Source: CAZPMT01 sp964587655 (GTDB lineage Bacteria > Hydrogenedentota > Hydrogenedentia > Hydrogenedentales > SLHB01). Taken from it: DNA of 10,393 bases. The stretch is taken from positions 1 through 10,393 of the forward strand of contig CAZPMT010000166.1 of assembly GCA_964587655.1 (NCBI GenBank), in the 5' to 3' direction. The translations under genes were made by a program, and so were the position numbers. The number at the start of each line of letters is the position of its first letter. Position 1 is the first letter of the stretch. A model generated the notes under the pieces. That model did no database searches. It worked only from the letters and a program-made list of their open reading frames with translations, and was not told where the DNA came from. Below are positions 1-5,671 of this stretch, in pieces.

Positions 1-22
1 TCCCGCTTTCGCGGGAATGACG
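1..22. repeat. Short GC-rich palindrome at the window edge
   Basis: The sequence cccgc-tttc-gcggg forms a 5-6 bp stem with a 4-nt loop and is followed by aatgacg. The motif resembles small dispersed intergenic palindromes common in GC-rich environmental genomes. Only one copy is seen here and the left part may be cut by the window edge, so repeat status is inferred from its look, not from copy number. Confidence 0.4.
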
Positions 23-302
23 CCATTTTGGGATTGTTTCACAAGCTCTGAGGCCGGGAGACTGGGCAACAAAGCAGATTCCCGATGGACTGGATCTCAT
101 AGTCCTGTTCGAGCGTAACTGTGCGCATCCGGCGGTGTAGAACTCAGGGGCGTCTTCGGGTATTCTGGGCGTGTGAAGCGCACTTGAGGCGGCTGCGAAA
201 TGAAGAACCGGGTGCTTCTGCCAATACCCGGAGACGCTTGCCTACTATGGAGACCGGATCGCGGAACTCAGCCTGGAGAATCCGCTCGAGGCGTCAGGCA
301 AG

Positions 303-878
303 GTGTGTCTGCGCCGCGCCGTCTCGGACAGCACCACGTTGTTTGGTTTCTTCCACTCCGAGCACAGCGGCGCGGGCGAGATTCGTTTGACGTGCGGCGG
401 CCACACCGCCGTGCTGCCCTTGCAGCCGGGCCACAAAGGGATGGGCGCCAACTTCAACCGTTTCGGTTTCGTCACACCGTGGATTGACGGGAACGGACAG
501 GTCGTCTACTTCGACGACCTCCGTTACACCTACGACATACCCACCACCGCGCGGTTCTCGGCCACGCCCACATCGGGCCCGGCCCCACTCGAAGTAACAT
601 TCACCGACGAGTCCGTCAGCAAGACACCGATCGCCGGCTGGACTTGGGATTTCGGAGACGGTTCTGCGCCGAGTCACGATAGGAATCCCGTCCACATCTA
701 CACCGAGAACGGCGCATACACCGTCAGCCTCACCGTCTCCACCGCGGTTGATTCCAACACGCTCTCGCGCCAATGGTTCATCGACATCGGCGACACCCTC
801 CCCGGACCTGTCTTTCCCGCACTGGCGTTTCTCGTCATAGCGCTGGGAGGCTGCGCTGCCCGCCGCCTCCGGCGGTGA
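303..878 (+). CDS. PKD-domain surface protein with C-terminal membrane anchor, probably 5'-truncated
   Basis: The only usable start in this frame is GTG at 303, giving 191 aa. Residues 1-78 look like a beta-sandwich segment ending in VVYFDDLRYTYD. Residues 82-147 are a PKD domain with the hallmark WDFGDG (115-120) and the closing strand GAYTVSLTV. PKD domains are Ig-like extracellular modules that mediate protein or polysaccharide contacts. Residues 165-191 have a PEP-CTERM-like layout: a short LPGP segment, a hydrophobic helix (ALAFLVIALGG) and a basic tail (AARRLRR), which implies surface sorting or anchoring. There is no N-terminal signal peptide. The frame is open and protein-like upstream to about 231 (AYYGDRIAELSLENPLEAS) until a TGA at 201, with no ATG/GTG/TTG before 303. 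I infer a 5'-truncated or frameshifted gene. The PKD call is firm; the true start is not. Confidence 0.72.
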   Translation: MCLRRAVSDSTTLFGFFHSEHSGAGEIRLTCGGHTAVLPLQPGHKGMGANFNRFGFVTPWIDGNGQVVYFDDLRYTYDIPTTARFSATPTSGPAPLEVTFTDESVSKTPIAGWTWDFGDGSAPSHDRNPVHIYTENGAYTVSLTVSTAVDSNTLSRQWFIDIGDTLPGPVFPALAFLVIALGGCAARRLRR

Positions 879-1020
879 TGCGCAGAATTGGCTTTACGGT
901 GTCGAGATTCATTGCTCAAGATCGCGTCCGAGCAAACGACAAATCCCAATCGGCGGGGTGAATCAAGGCGGGTGAACCATGTTCGCCAGCCTGAGAAGCG
1001 ATGTCCACCGCGCGTAGCTG

Positions 1021-1029
1021 TGGTATACT
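1021..1029 (+). promoter_or_regulatory. Extended -10 promoter for the antitoxin/toxin pair
   Basis: TGG followed by TATACT matches the extended -10 form (TGnTATAAT) with one mismatch. The -35 position (around 1001-1006, atgtcc) is poor, as is tolerated with an extended -10. Transcription would begin near 1036, which makes an upstream start at 1001 impossible for the antitoxin and supports the ATG at 1085. Confidence 0.5.
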
Positions 1030-1084
1030 AACGCACGTTGGGACTTGCACGCCGAAGATGGCGCCGATTCAACGGGAGACACGG

Positions 1085-1321
1085 ATGATGGTGAGCATTC
1101 GGATGAAGTCGAGAACCAATGAAAACGGACAATTGGATCTGTGTGTCGAGACAGGAATCTCCGGATGTGAAGTGGATGTGACCGTACTGGTGCAGCGGGC
1201 GCCAACGCGGAACAACGCAGACTGGCGGGATTTTGTCCGGCAGGTTTTCGGCTGCATCGATGACCCAACGTTTGAGCGCGCTCCCCAGGGCGAGTATGAA
1301 CACAGGGAAATACTCGCGTGA
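1085..1321 (+). CDS. Small antitoxin paired with a VapC-type PIN toxin
   Basis: A 78-aa acidic protein beginning MMVSIRMKSRTNENGQLDL. ATG 1085 is chosen because GGGAG (1074-1078) lies 6 nt upstream and an extended -10 promoter lies at 1021-1029; a longer frame from 1001 would start inside the promoter. The layout is that of small antitoxins found next to PIN toxins: a short N-terminal strand region with NGQLDL and ISGCEVDVTVLVQ, then a C-terminal tail with WRDFVRQVFGCIDDPTFERAPQGEYEHRE that would wrap the toxin. Its TGA overlaps the toxin GTG by 4 nt (GTGA), typical of translationally coupled pairs. The expected job is neutralising the toxin and autoregulating the promoter. The gene is intact while its partner is damaged. 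The family name is not certain. Confidence 0.72.
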   Translation: MMVSIRMKSRTNENGQLDLCVETGISGCEVDVTVLVQRAPTRNNADWRDFVRQVFGCIDDPTFERAPQGEYEHREILA

Positions 1322-1602
1322 AATTCCTGTTGGACACAAACGCATGTATTGGGGTGCTGCGCGGCCGGTCGCTGAGGCTTGCTGAAAGACTGGGGGCGGT
1401 CGCGCAGGAGGATATTGCCTTGTGTTCGGTTGTCGTGGGCGAGTTGCTGTTCGGGGCGCGAAAGAGCGCGCGGACGGAACAGAACCTGGCCGCCGTGCGG
1501 CTTTTCGCGTCCAAGTCTTACAGCCTGCCCTTTGTCTTCTCCAGATATATCAAGCCGGGTATGAAACGCTTGGGATGTTTGCCTGACGAGACGACTTCGT
1601 GA
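1318..1602 (+). pseudogene. vapC: VapC-type PIN-domain toxin, C-terminal half lost
   Basis: The frame starts at GTG 1318, overlapping the antitoxin stop. Residues 1-72 are a good PIN-domain N-terminus: MKFLLDTNACIGVLRG with catalytic Asp6, then SVVVGELLFGARKS with catalytic Glu42. PIN toxins of this type are about 130 aa and cleave tRNA or rRNA using three or four acidic residues that bind Mg/Mn. After about residue 72 (base 1533) the family pattern stops, and the remaining 22 residues are antisense to the 3' end of the minus-strand GIY-YIG gene. The third acidic residue, normally in an ANDxxIAA-like segment, is absent. I therefore read this as a toxin broken at a junction between 1520 and about 1535. 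Ribonuclease activity is not expected. Confidence 0.75.
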
Positions 1603-2159
1603 CGGCGCAAGCGAGTGCCTTGCATGTTCACAAGGTCATGGCCTTCTGACAGGAAGTAGCGGATGAGGGCGCGTTCTGCGAGCAGCAAGCCCTTTTCGGC
1701 GCGCTGACCCGGCTTCCGTAGAATCCTTCCGACAAGCAGGATGCGCTTACCGGCTTTGGCGTTCTCCAGATGCTGCATTAGTCGAAGGTTGTTCAACTGG
1801 CTCTTGACGCGGCCTCGAACGCTTGTTGCCTTCCCTACATAAAGGGCCTCGAACCCTCGCCCCCAGCGCCGCCCAAGGATGTAAATCCCCGCCTCGTGCG
1901 GAAGTTTGTTAAGATCGACGCAATAGATAAGATTCTGGCTGTGACCATCCTTGAGAAGCAGAGGACGGCTCCATTCGAGTTGAATCTGCATGAGTTCAGT
2001 CTGACCCTTCTTGTGCGTATGGACATTGCGGGAAGTCTTGTTTCCCCACGCCAGCGTATACTGCTTGGAAAGCAAAAGCAACGGAATCAAGTCCGCCATC
2101 TTGGGCTTCGTGGAGAGCGCGTTGCCCTGCGTTGTGTTCCGCAGGCCAGTTGTGGCCAT
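1518..2159 (-). CDS. GIY-YIG nuclease superfamily protein
   Basis: A 213-aa protein with a GIY-YIG domain at about residues 88-185: AGIYIL (90-95), LYVGKA (106-111) with Tyr107 of the YIG motif, an Arg-rich helix (SVRGRVKSQL) supplying the general catalytic Arg, Glu162 in LLLAERALIRYFL as the expected metal ligand, and Asn178 in HDLVNMQGTRLRRHE. These are the key residues of the fold, so it is probably a metal-dependent endonuclease. About 85 N-terminal residues, including IPLLLLSKQYTLAWGNKT, match no domain I recognise. The start is uncertain: neither ATG 2159 nor ATG 2099 has a clear ribosome binding site. It lies 26 nt after hepT in the same direction and may share its transcript. Its 3' end runs into the broken vapC. 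Confidence 0.72.
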   Translation of the reverse strand: MATTGLRNTTQGNALSTKPKMADLIPLLLLSKQYTLAWGNKTSRNVHTHKKGQTELMQIQLEWSRPLLLKDGHSQNLIYCVDLNKLPHEAGIYILGRRWGRGFEALYVGKATSVRGRVKSQLNNLRLMQHLENAKAGKRILLVGRILRKPGQRAEKGLLLAERALIRYFLSEGHDLVNMQGTRLRRHEVVSSGKHPKRFIPGLIYLEKTKGRL

Positions 2160-2185
2160 AGTCTGTTGCAGGTCAAACGCGGAGT

Positions 2186-2542
2186 TCAGTCGTCTTGTTT
2201 CTCGCTGGGCAGAATGGCCTGAATCGCCGTGATCAGGTCGGGAATCCGATCCGAGGCGACGTGCCAGACGATCTCGTGGCGCACCTCTCCGTATTCATGG
2301 GCGAGGATGTTTCGCTGGCCGATGATTGAGCGCCAGGGAATCTCCGGATGCGCCGCCTTCATCACATCTGAAACTCGCCGCGCGGCTTCGCCTATGATCT
2401 CGATGTTCCGTTCGACAGCGCTACGTAACATGCGGTTCGTCAGATAATCGTGCGGCGTTTTGTCCCGGACGAAGTCCTGGATTGCCAGCGCAGAATCGAG
2501 CATATCCCATAGATAGGCTTTATCAGCTTGGTCAGACCGCAT
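2186..2542 (-). CDS. hepT: HepT-like RNase toxin (DUF86 family)
   Basis: A 118-aa all-helical protein with the HEPN-type RNase motif R-x4-H-x-Y at Arg77, His82, Tyr84 (QRNILAHEYGEV) and the family helices AVERNIEIIGEAARRVSD and HPEIPWRSIIGQR. HepT toxins are HEPN ribonucleases; in characterised pairs the MntA partner blocks the toxin by adding AMP to the Tyr of this motif. The motif is complete, so the toxin should be functional. The start ATG at 2542 is preceded by GAGGTGAT about 6 nt upstream and overlaps the end of mntA by 11 nt, indicating coupled translation with the antitoxin made first. Length is normal for the family. Confidence 0.9.
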   Translation of the reverse strand: MRSDQADKAYLWDMLDSALAIQDFVRDKTPHDYLTNRMLRSAVERNIEIIGEAARRVSDVMKAAHPEIPWRSIIGQRNILAHEYGEVRHEIVWHVASDRIPDLITAIQAILPSEKQDD

Positions 2543-2834
2543 GGATCACCTCGCAAGTTGAGAGAATCTCCTTCTTGCGGTATGGATTGCGGAGCCCCTC
2601 TTTCTCGACTAGGTCAACTTCGCGACCCGTGATCGCCGATAGCTCATCGCGCATGGTTACGATGTCCATGAGACTCCATGGTGCGGCGGGATCGAAGCTG
2701 ACGAGGAAATCGAGGTCGCTTTCGGGACCGAAATCGTCGCGGAGGGCGGAACCGAAGAGCGAGAGTTCGCGCACTTGCCATTTGCGGCAGAACTCGACTA
2801 GGACATCGTGATCGAGATGCACTGCTGGGTTCAT
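2532..2834 (-). CDS. mntA: MntA-like minimal nucleotidyltransferase antitoxin
   Basis: A 100-aa MNT-fold protein. The signature GS-x10-DxD is complete: Gly28-Ser29 in LFGSALRDD, Asp40 and Asp42 in ESDLDFLV; a third acidic residue, Asp74, lies in REVDLVEKE. These bind metal and nucleotide for AMP transfer. The start at 2834 is preferred over the longer one at 2858 because AGGAGG (2842-2847) sits 7 nt upstream. The partner hepT follows with an 11-nt overlap. In known MntA/HepT pairs this protein AMPylates the HepT active-site Tyr and silences the RNase, and the pair can act in plasmid maintenance or phage defence. All catalytic residues are visible, so activity is expected. A -10-like TATGAT lies at 2862-2867, without a good -35. 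Confidence 0.9.
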   Translation of the reverse strand: MNPAVHLDHDVLVEFCRKWQVRELSLFGSALRDDFGPESDLDFLVSFDPAAPWSLMDIVTMRDELSAITGREVDLVEKEGLRNPYRKKEILSTCEVIHAV

Positions 2835-2841
2835 GCCTTGG

Positions 2842-2847
2842 CCTCCT
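2842..2847 (-). promoter_or_regulatory. Ribosome binding site that fixes the mntA start
   Basis: A perfect AGGAGG on the minus strand lies 7 nt before ATG 2834. It falls inside the longer reading frame that would start at 2858, so the shorter 100-aa product is the likely one. Confidence 0.75.
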
Positions 2848-2866
2848 TTGTACACCATTGGATCAT

Positions 2867-3192
2867 ATGGCGCGTTCTCGATTCAAGATACTGGAGCGGG
2901 AAGGGGAAACCCGTGTAGAGATGGGCCGGGCAATTGCAGCTCGCCTTCATCTTGCTTAGAATGCCCCAAAGTCACCAAACGAGGGAAGAGAGCGGATGCC
3001 AAAGGAAGAGTCCGCCAAGAAACAGCAAAGAGTGTTTCGTCCGAGAGAGGAACTCCAGCGCCTTCTTGCTGAAACCCCTGCCGCCTAGGCGCCGGCTCCA
3101 TGCTAATGGCCACGCTGAAAAGGTTCCGCATTCCGTACTGCACTTTCAACAAGTGGGGCAAGAGAGCCGGCGATGGAGCACAAGCCAAATAG
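2867..3192 (+). pseudogene. Decayed small reading frames, possible mobile-element remnant
   Basis: One frame reads ATG 2867 (MARSRFKILEREGETRVE) to a TAG at 2957, continues protein-like through ATG 2996 (MPKEESAKKQQRVFRPREE) to a TAG at 3086, then after a frame change continues from ATG 3100 (TLKRFRIPYCTFNKWGKRAG) to a TAG at 3190. The segments are basic and helix-rich. The beginning recalls the N-terminus of IS200-like/RAYT proteins (MARxRxKI), and the last segment recalls the helix-turn-helix of small transposase accessory proteins (xIPYxTFxxW). Neither resemblance is strong. The two in-frame stops and one shift suggest a dead gene. It could also be three unrelated short frames by chance. 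The last TAG overlaps the AGGAG of the next gene. Confidence 0.25.
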
Positions 3193-3204
3193 GAGAATTG
3201 CACA

Positions 3205-4422
3205 ATGAAACGGCCGCTACCCCACAGTTTGTCAAACCCCGGCAAACTGTTGCTGAATCTGGTGTTGTGTCTCTCGGTGTTGGCGGGCGCGGCGCAGAGC
3301 CAAACGTCTGACCCGGGCGCGCAAGCCCCTGCCGATTCATGGCGGGCCACCGTAGCCACTGAACGGGAAAAGCTTGGTGGACCGTATAAGGTGCGGCCTC
3401 ACAGGAAACTGGGCGATGAAACGCCGCTGTCGCGCGAGTGTTACATGCGTCTCTTGAAATACGTGCGGCTTACTGAGCCTCGGTTCCATGACTGGCCGGC
3501 TGCACCGGGCTGCCGATTCCACAAGCGCGACGATCACAGCGAACATGGTGTGCGCCAGAACACCACAGTTGCCCTTGGGTATAGCGCCCTCCTGGCCGGC
3601 AAATGGGTGAATGGCGCGATGGGATTGGTGTACCCGTCCGATGCCCCGAAGGATAGTACGTGGTTTATCTCGCCGTTCGAAAGAGGCCTGGTGGGCTACA
3701 TCGTGTGCGAAGGTGTCGCGGACAGCTCGCCGGTCGTGCAGGAACATCGAGTCGAGACACAGCAAGATTCCTTCGCTGTCGGCGCCCGCATCTCCCGCTG
3801 CAGGAACAAGGTCGAACAGACGGTGGCTGTGGTTTCACTTCCCGGGGCGCCCGTGGTCTATATCGAACGCCTCACGGCGCGTGAGCCGGTCAATGTGAAG
3901 GAAATCGCCACGGGATCGGCGGGCATCCTCAACGAAGATGCGCCGGGCATTTCACCCAATCGCCGCATTCTCTATCATTCGAAAGGAAGCGAGGTCATAC
4001 CCGGAGCTTGTAGCGAGCCCGAACGGTTATTGCGCTTCGACACGCCCTGGGCCAATGTGGACGAACGTCTCGGAGTAGTCGCTTCGTCCAGCGCGGTCGC
4101 GTATCGCGACGCCAATGCCTATGCGCATTCGCGCCTTGAGGAGGTGCTCATTGGAAACTACAAGGCGAAGCTTGGACCGGTGGCGGCGGGGCCGCAAATT
4201 GACACGTCCGCAGTAGTGCTTGCGCCTAACCAGACACATGATGTTACCGCTGCAACACGGTTTGAGTTCGTCCAGGTGGGTACTTCGATCTCTGCGGTAC
4301 GCTTTCAAGAAACGATCATCGCTGCCAACTTAGGCTCCGAAGCCGCTCAGGGAGAGGTATTCGGCATCCCCAACGTTGCGCTGGAGCCGCTACAAGTCAG
4401 AATCATCCAACCCGGTCGATGA
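3205..4422 (+). CDS. Secreted protein of unknown function
   Basis: A 405-aa protein with AGGAG (3191-3195) 9 nt before ATG 3205. The N-terminus is a Sec signal: basic MKRP, a hydrophobic core LLLNLVLCLSVLAG and a likely cut near AAQSQT (about residue 32). The signal is unusually long because residues 6-15 (PHSLSNPGKL) come from a 30-nt palindromic insert at 3221-3250. The mature part starts with a charged helix region (SWRATVATEREKL), then RECYMRLLKYVRLTEPRF and a cluster of possible metal or catalytic residues, Cys103, His106, Asp109, Asp110, His111, Glu113, His114 (CRFHKRDDHSEH). The C-terminal 250 residues look like a beta-rich domain. I do not recognise the family. It is convergent with the aminotransferase gene and has no same-strand partner. 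A polysaccharide-related role is a guess only. Confidence 0.75.
   Translation: MKRPLPHSLSNPGKLLLNLVLCLSVLAGAAQSQTSDPGAQAPADSWRATVATEREKLGGPYKVRPHRKLGDETPLSRECYMRLLKYVRLTEPRFHDWPAAPGCRFHKRDDHSEHGVRQNTTVALGYSALLAGKWVNGAMGLVYPSDAPKDSTWFISPFERGLVGYIVCEGVADSSPVVQEHRVETQQDSFAVGARISRCRNKVEQTVAVVSLPGAPVVYIERLTAREPVNVKEIATGSAGILNEDAPGISPNRRILYHSKGSEVIPGACSEPERLLRFDTPWANVDERLGVVASSSAVAYRDANAYAHSRLEEVLIGNYKAKLGPVAAGPQIDTSAVVLAPNQTHDVTAATRFEFVQVGTSISAVRFQETIIAANLGSEAAQGEVFGIPNVALEPLQVRIIQPGR
3221..3250 (+). repeat. 30-nt palindromic element, copy A, in a signal-peptide region
   Basis: Arms ACAGTTTGTC and GGCAAACTGT pair over 10 positions (one G-T) around the loop AAACCCC, with CC before the left arm. 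It matches 8831-8860 on the opposite strand at 26 of 30 positions, and similarity stops sharply at both ends. It supplies exactly ten codons; cutting it out leaves MKRPLLLNLVLCLSVLAG, a normal signal peptide. Confidence 0.7.
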
Positions 4423-4523
4423 GGAACCCCCGGCACAGTTTGGCGAATTCCCGCCGTCCCTACGTGCGCCAATCATCACCCTCATGCCGATGCGACCCTA
4501 GCCGGATGCAGGGCTGATCATCG

Positions 4524-5510
4524 TCAGTGCACTGCAAGTTCGTAGCGCACCGGCGTGGCGTGCCATCCGGACCAGCGTTTTTCCCAGTAGAGATTGTGCA
4601 GGCGAATCGAGATTTCGCCGGGTCCTTCCCGGTTGCCCACGAGCGCGCCGTCCACGCTGCGGACCGGCATCACGCTGCCAGCGGTGGTTGTCATGAACAC
4701 CTCTTGAGCGGCGCGAAGATCGTCGCTGTGAATACGGGTGGCCTTGGCCTGCAGGCCTAGCTCGTCGCACAGGTCAAAGACACTCTGGCGAGTGATGCCC
4801 TCCAGGCAACCCGTGTCGGGCGTGACGACAACGCCGTCGATGACGGCGAAGATGTTGGCGCCTGTCGCCTCGGTGAGAAAGCCCTCCGCGTCGGTGAGCA
4901 CCGCCCACTCCGCGCCTCGGTCGCCCGCCTCGAAAAGGGCCATTTGCATGTCGAGCCAGCAGAAGTTCTTGGCCGTCGGGTCCACGGCGCGTGCCGGGAT
5001 GCGGATGCGGCTGCGGCTGACGATCAGGTCAACGCCCCGGGCGCGCTGGTCGTCGTCGAAGGTAAAGACGAAGGGGACGGCAAAGCCGTAGAAACGATTG
5101 TAGAAATTGCTGGCGACAACCATCTCGTTGCGGCCCATGGGCGGCACGCCGCGCGTGACCGTCCACCACACATAAGCGTCGCGCAGCCCGGCGAGGGCCA
5201 CGAGTTCATGGAGAATCTCCGCCTCGCGTTCACGGCTGAAGGGGTTGCGGACGCGAATCGCCTCGCAGGCACGCGCGAACCGCGCCTGGTGTTCTTCGAG
5301 GCGGAAAAATGCACCGCGGCTGACGCTTACGACGTCATAGACGGCGTCGGCGTGCATGAACCCGCAATCAATGATGGGAACCGACGCCTGAAGAATGGGA
5401 CAGAAGTGGTCGGCGATGAAGGCGGCCCCAAAGGCGTAATCCGGATCGGCAAGCTGTTGCCGGTGGTCCGGATGGGTGGCCATGATTTCCGCGGCTCGAA
5501 TGATACTCAT
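4524..5510 (-). CDS. Class IV PLP aminotransferase, (R)-amine transaminase-like
   Basis: A 328-aa fold-type IV PLP enzyme (branched-chain/D-amino acid aminotransferase superfamily). The PLP-binding Lys is Lys181 in DPTAKNFCWLDMQMAL; Glu214 in EGFLTEATGANIFAV contacts the pyridine nitrogen; LEGITR (236-241) and TTTAG (274-278) bind the phosphate. The segment MHADAVYDVVSVSRGAFFRLEEH and the stretch from GDRGAEWAVL to VDGALVGNREGPG resemble the (R)-selective amine:pyruvate transaminase branch more than housekeeping IlvE. This is from memory of that family and needs a tree. ATG 5510 is chosen for AGGAG (5517-5521) 6 nt upstream. It is the last gene of the minus-strand run, 161 nt after the URO-D gene, so it may also have its own promoter. 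A cytosolic transaminase is certain; the substrate is not. Confidence 0.88.
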   Translation of the reverse strand: MSIIRAAEIMATHPDHRQQLADPDYAFGAAFIADHFCPILQASVPIIDCGFMHADAVYDVVSVSRGAFFRLEEHQARFARACEAIRVRNPFSREREAEILHELVALAGLRDAYVWWTVTRGVPPMGRNEMVVASNFYNRFYGFAVPFVFTFDDDQRARGVDLIVSRSRIRIPARAVDPTAKNFCWLDMQMALFEAGDRGAEWAVLTDAEGFLTEATGANIFAVIDGVVVTPDTGCLEGITRQSVFDLCDELGLQAKATRIHSDDLRAAQEVFMTTTAGSVMPVRSVDGALVGNREGPGEISIRLHNLYWEKRWSGWHATPVRYELAVH

Positions 5511-5671
5511 GATGTTCTCCTCTTGCGGCGCATGATTCTCGACGCGGTGTCAGAGTATCAGGATCGCCGTCGTCGTAGCCATTTTCTTTTTGCTTCTTCT
5601 TGTTTTGCCCACGCTATGAACCCTGTGGACAAATTCGTTCGGACGCGTTTGGCATTTCCCACCTGCCGTGT

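Noticed and set aside
294..773. 159-aa minus-strand frame opposite the PKD gene
   Set aside because: It is antisense to a recognised domain and has the composition of a GC-rich shadow frame.
863..875. Hairpin ccgcc-tcc-ggcgg at the end of the PKD gene as a terminator
   Set aside because: Short stem inside the coding sequence and no T-run after it.
963..1514. 183-aa minus-strand frame over the antitoxin and toxin
   Set aside because: Antisense to a coupled antitoxin/toxin pair; Ser/Arg/Pro-rich with no motif.
2883..3359. 158-aa minus-strand frame across the remnant and the start of the secreted gene
   Set aside because: It covers a signal-peptide region read convincingly on the other strand and has no recognisable domain.
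4428..4456. Possible third copy of the 30-nt palindrome (contains acagtttg near 4435)
   Set aside because: Only eight bases of one arm match and the second arm is absent.
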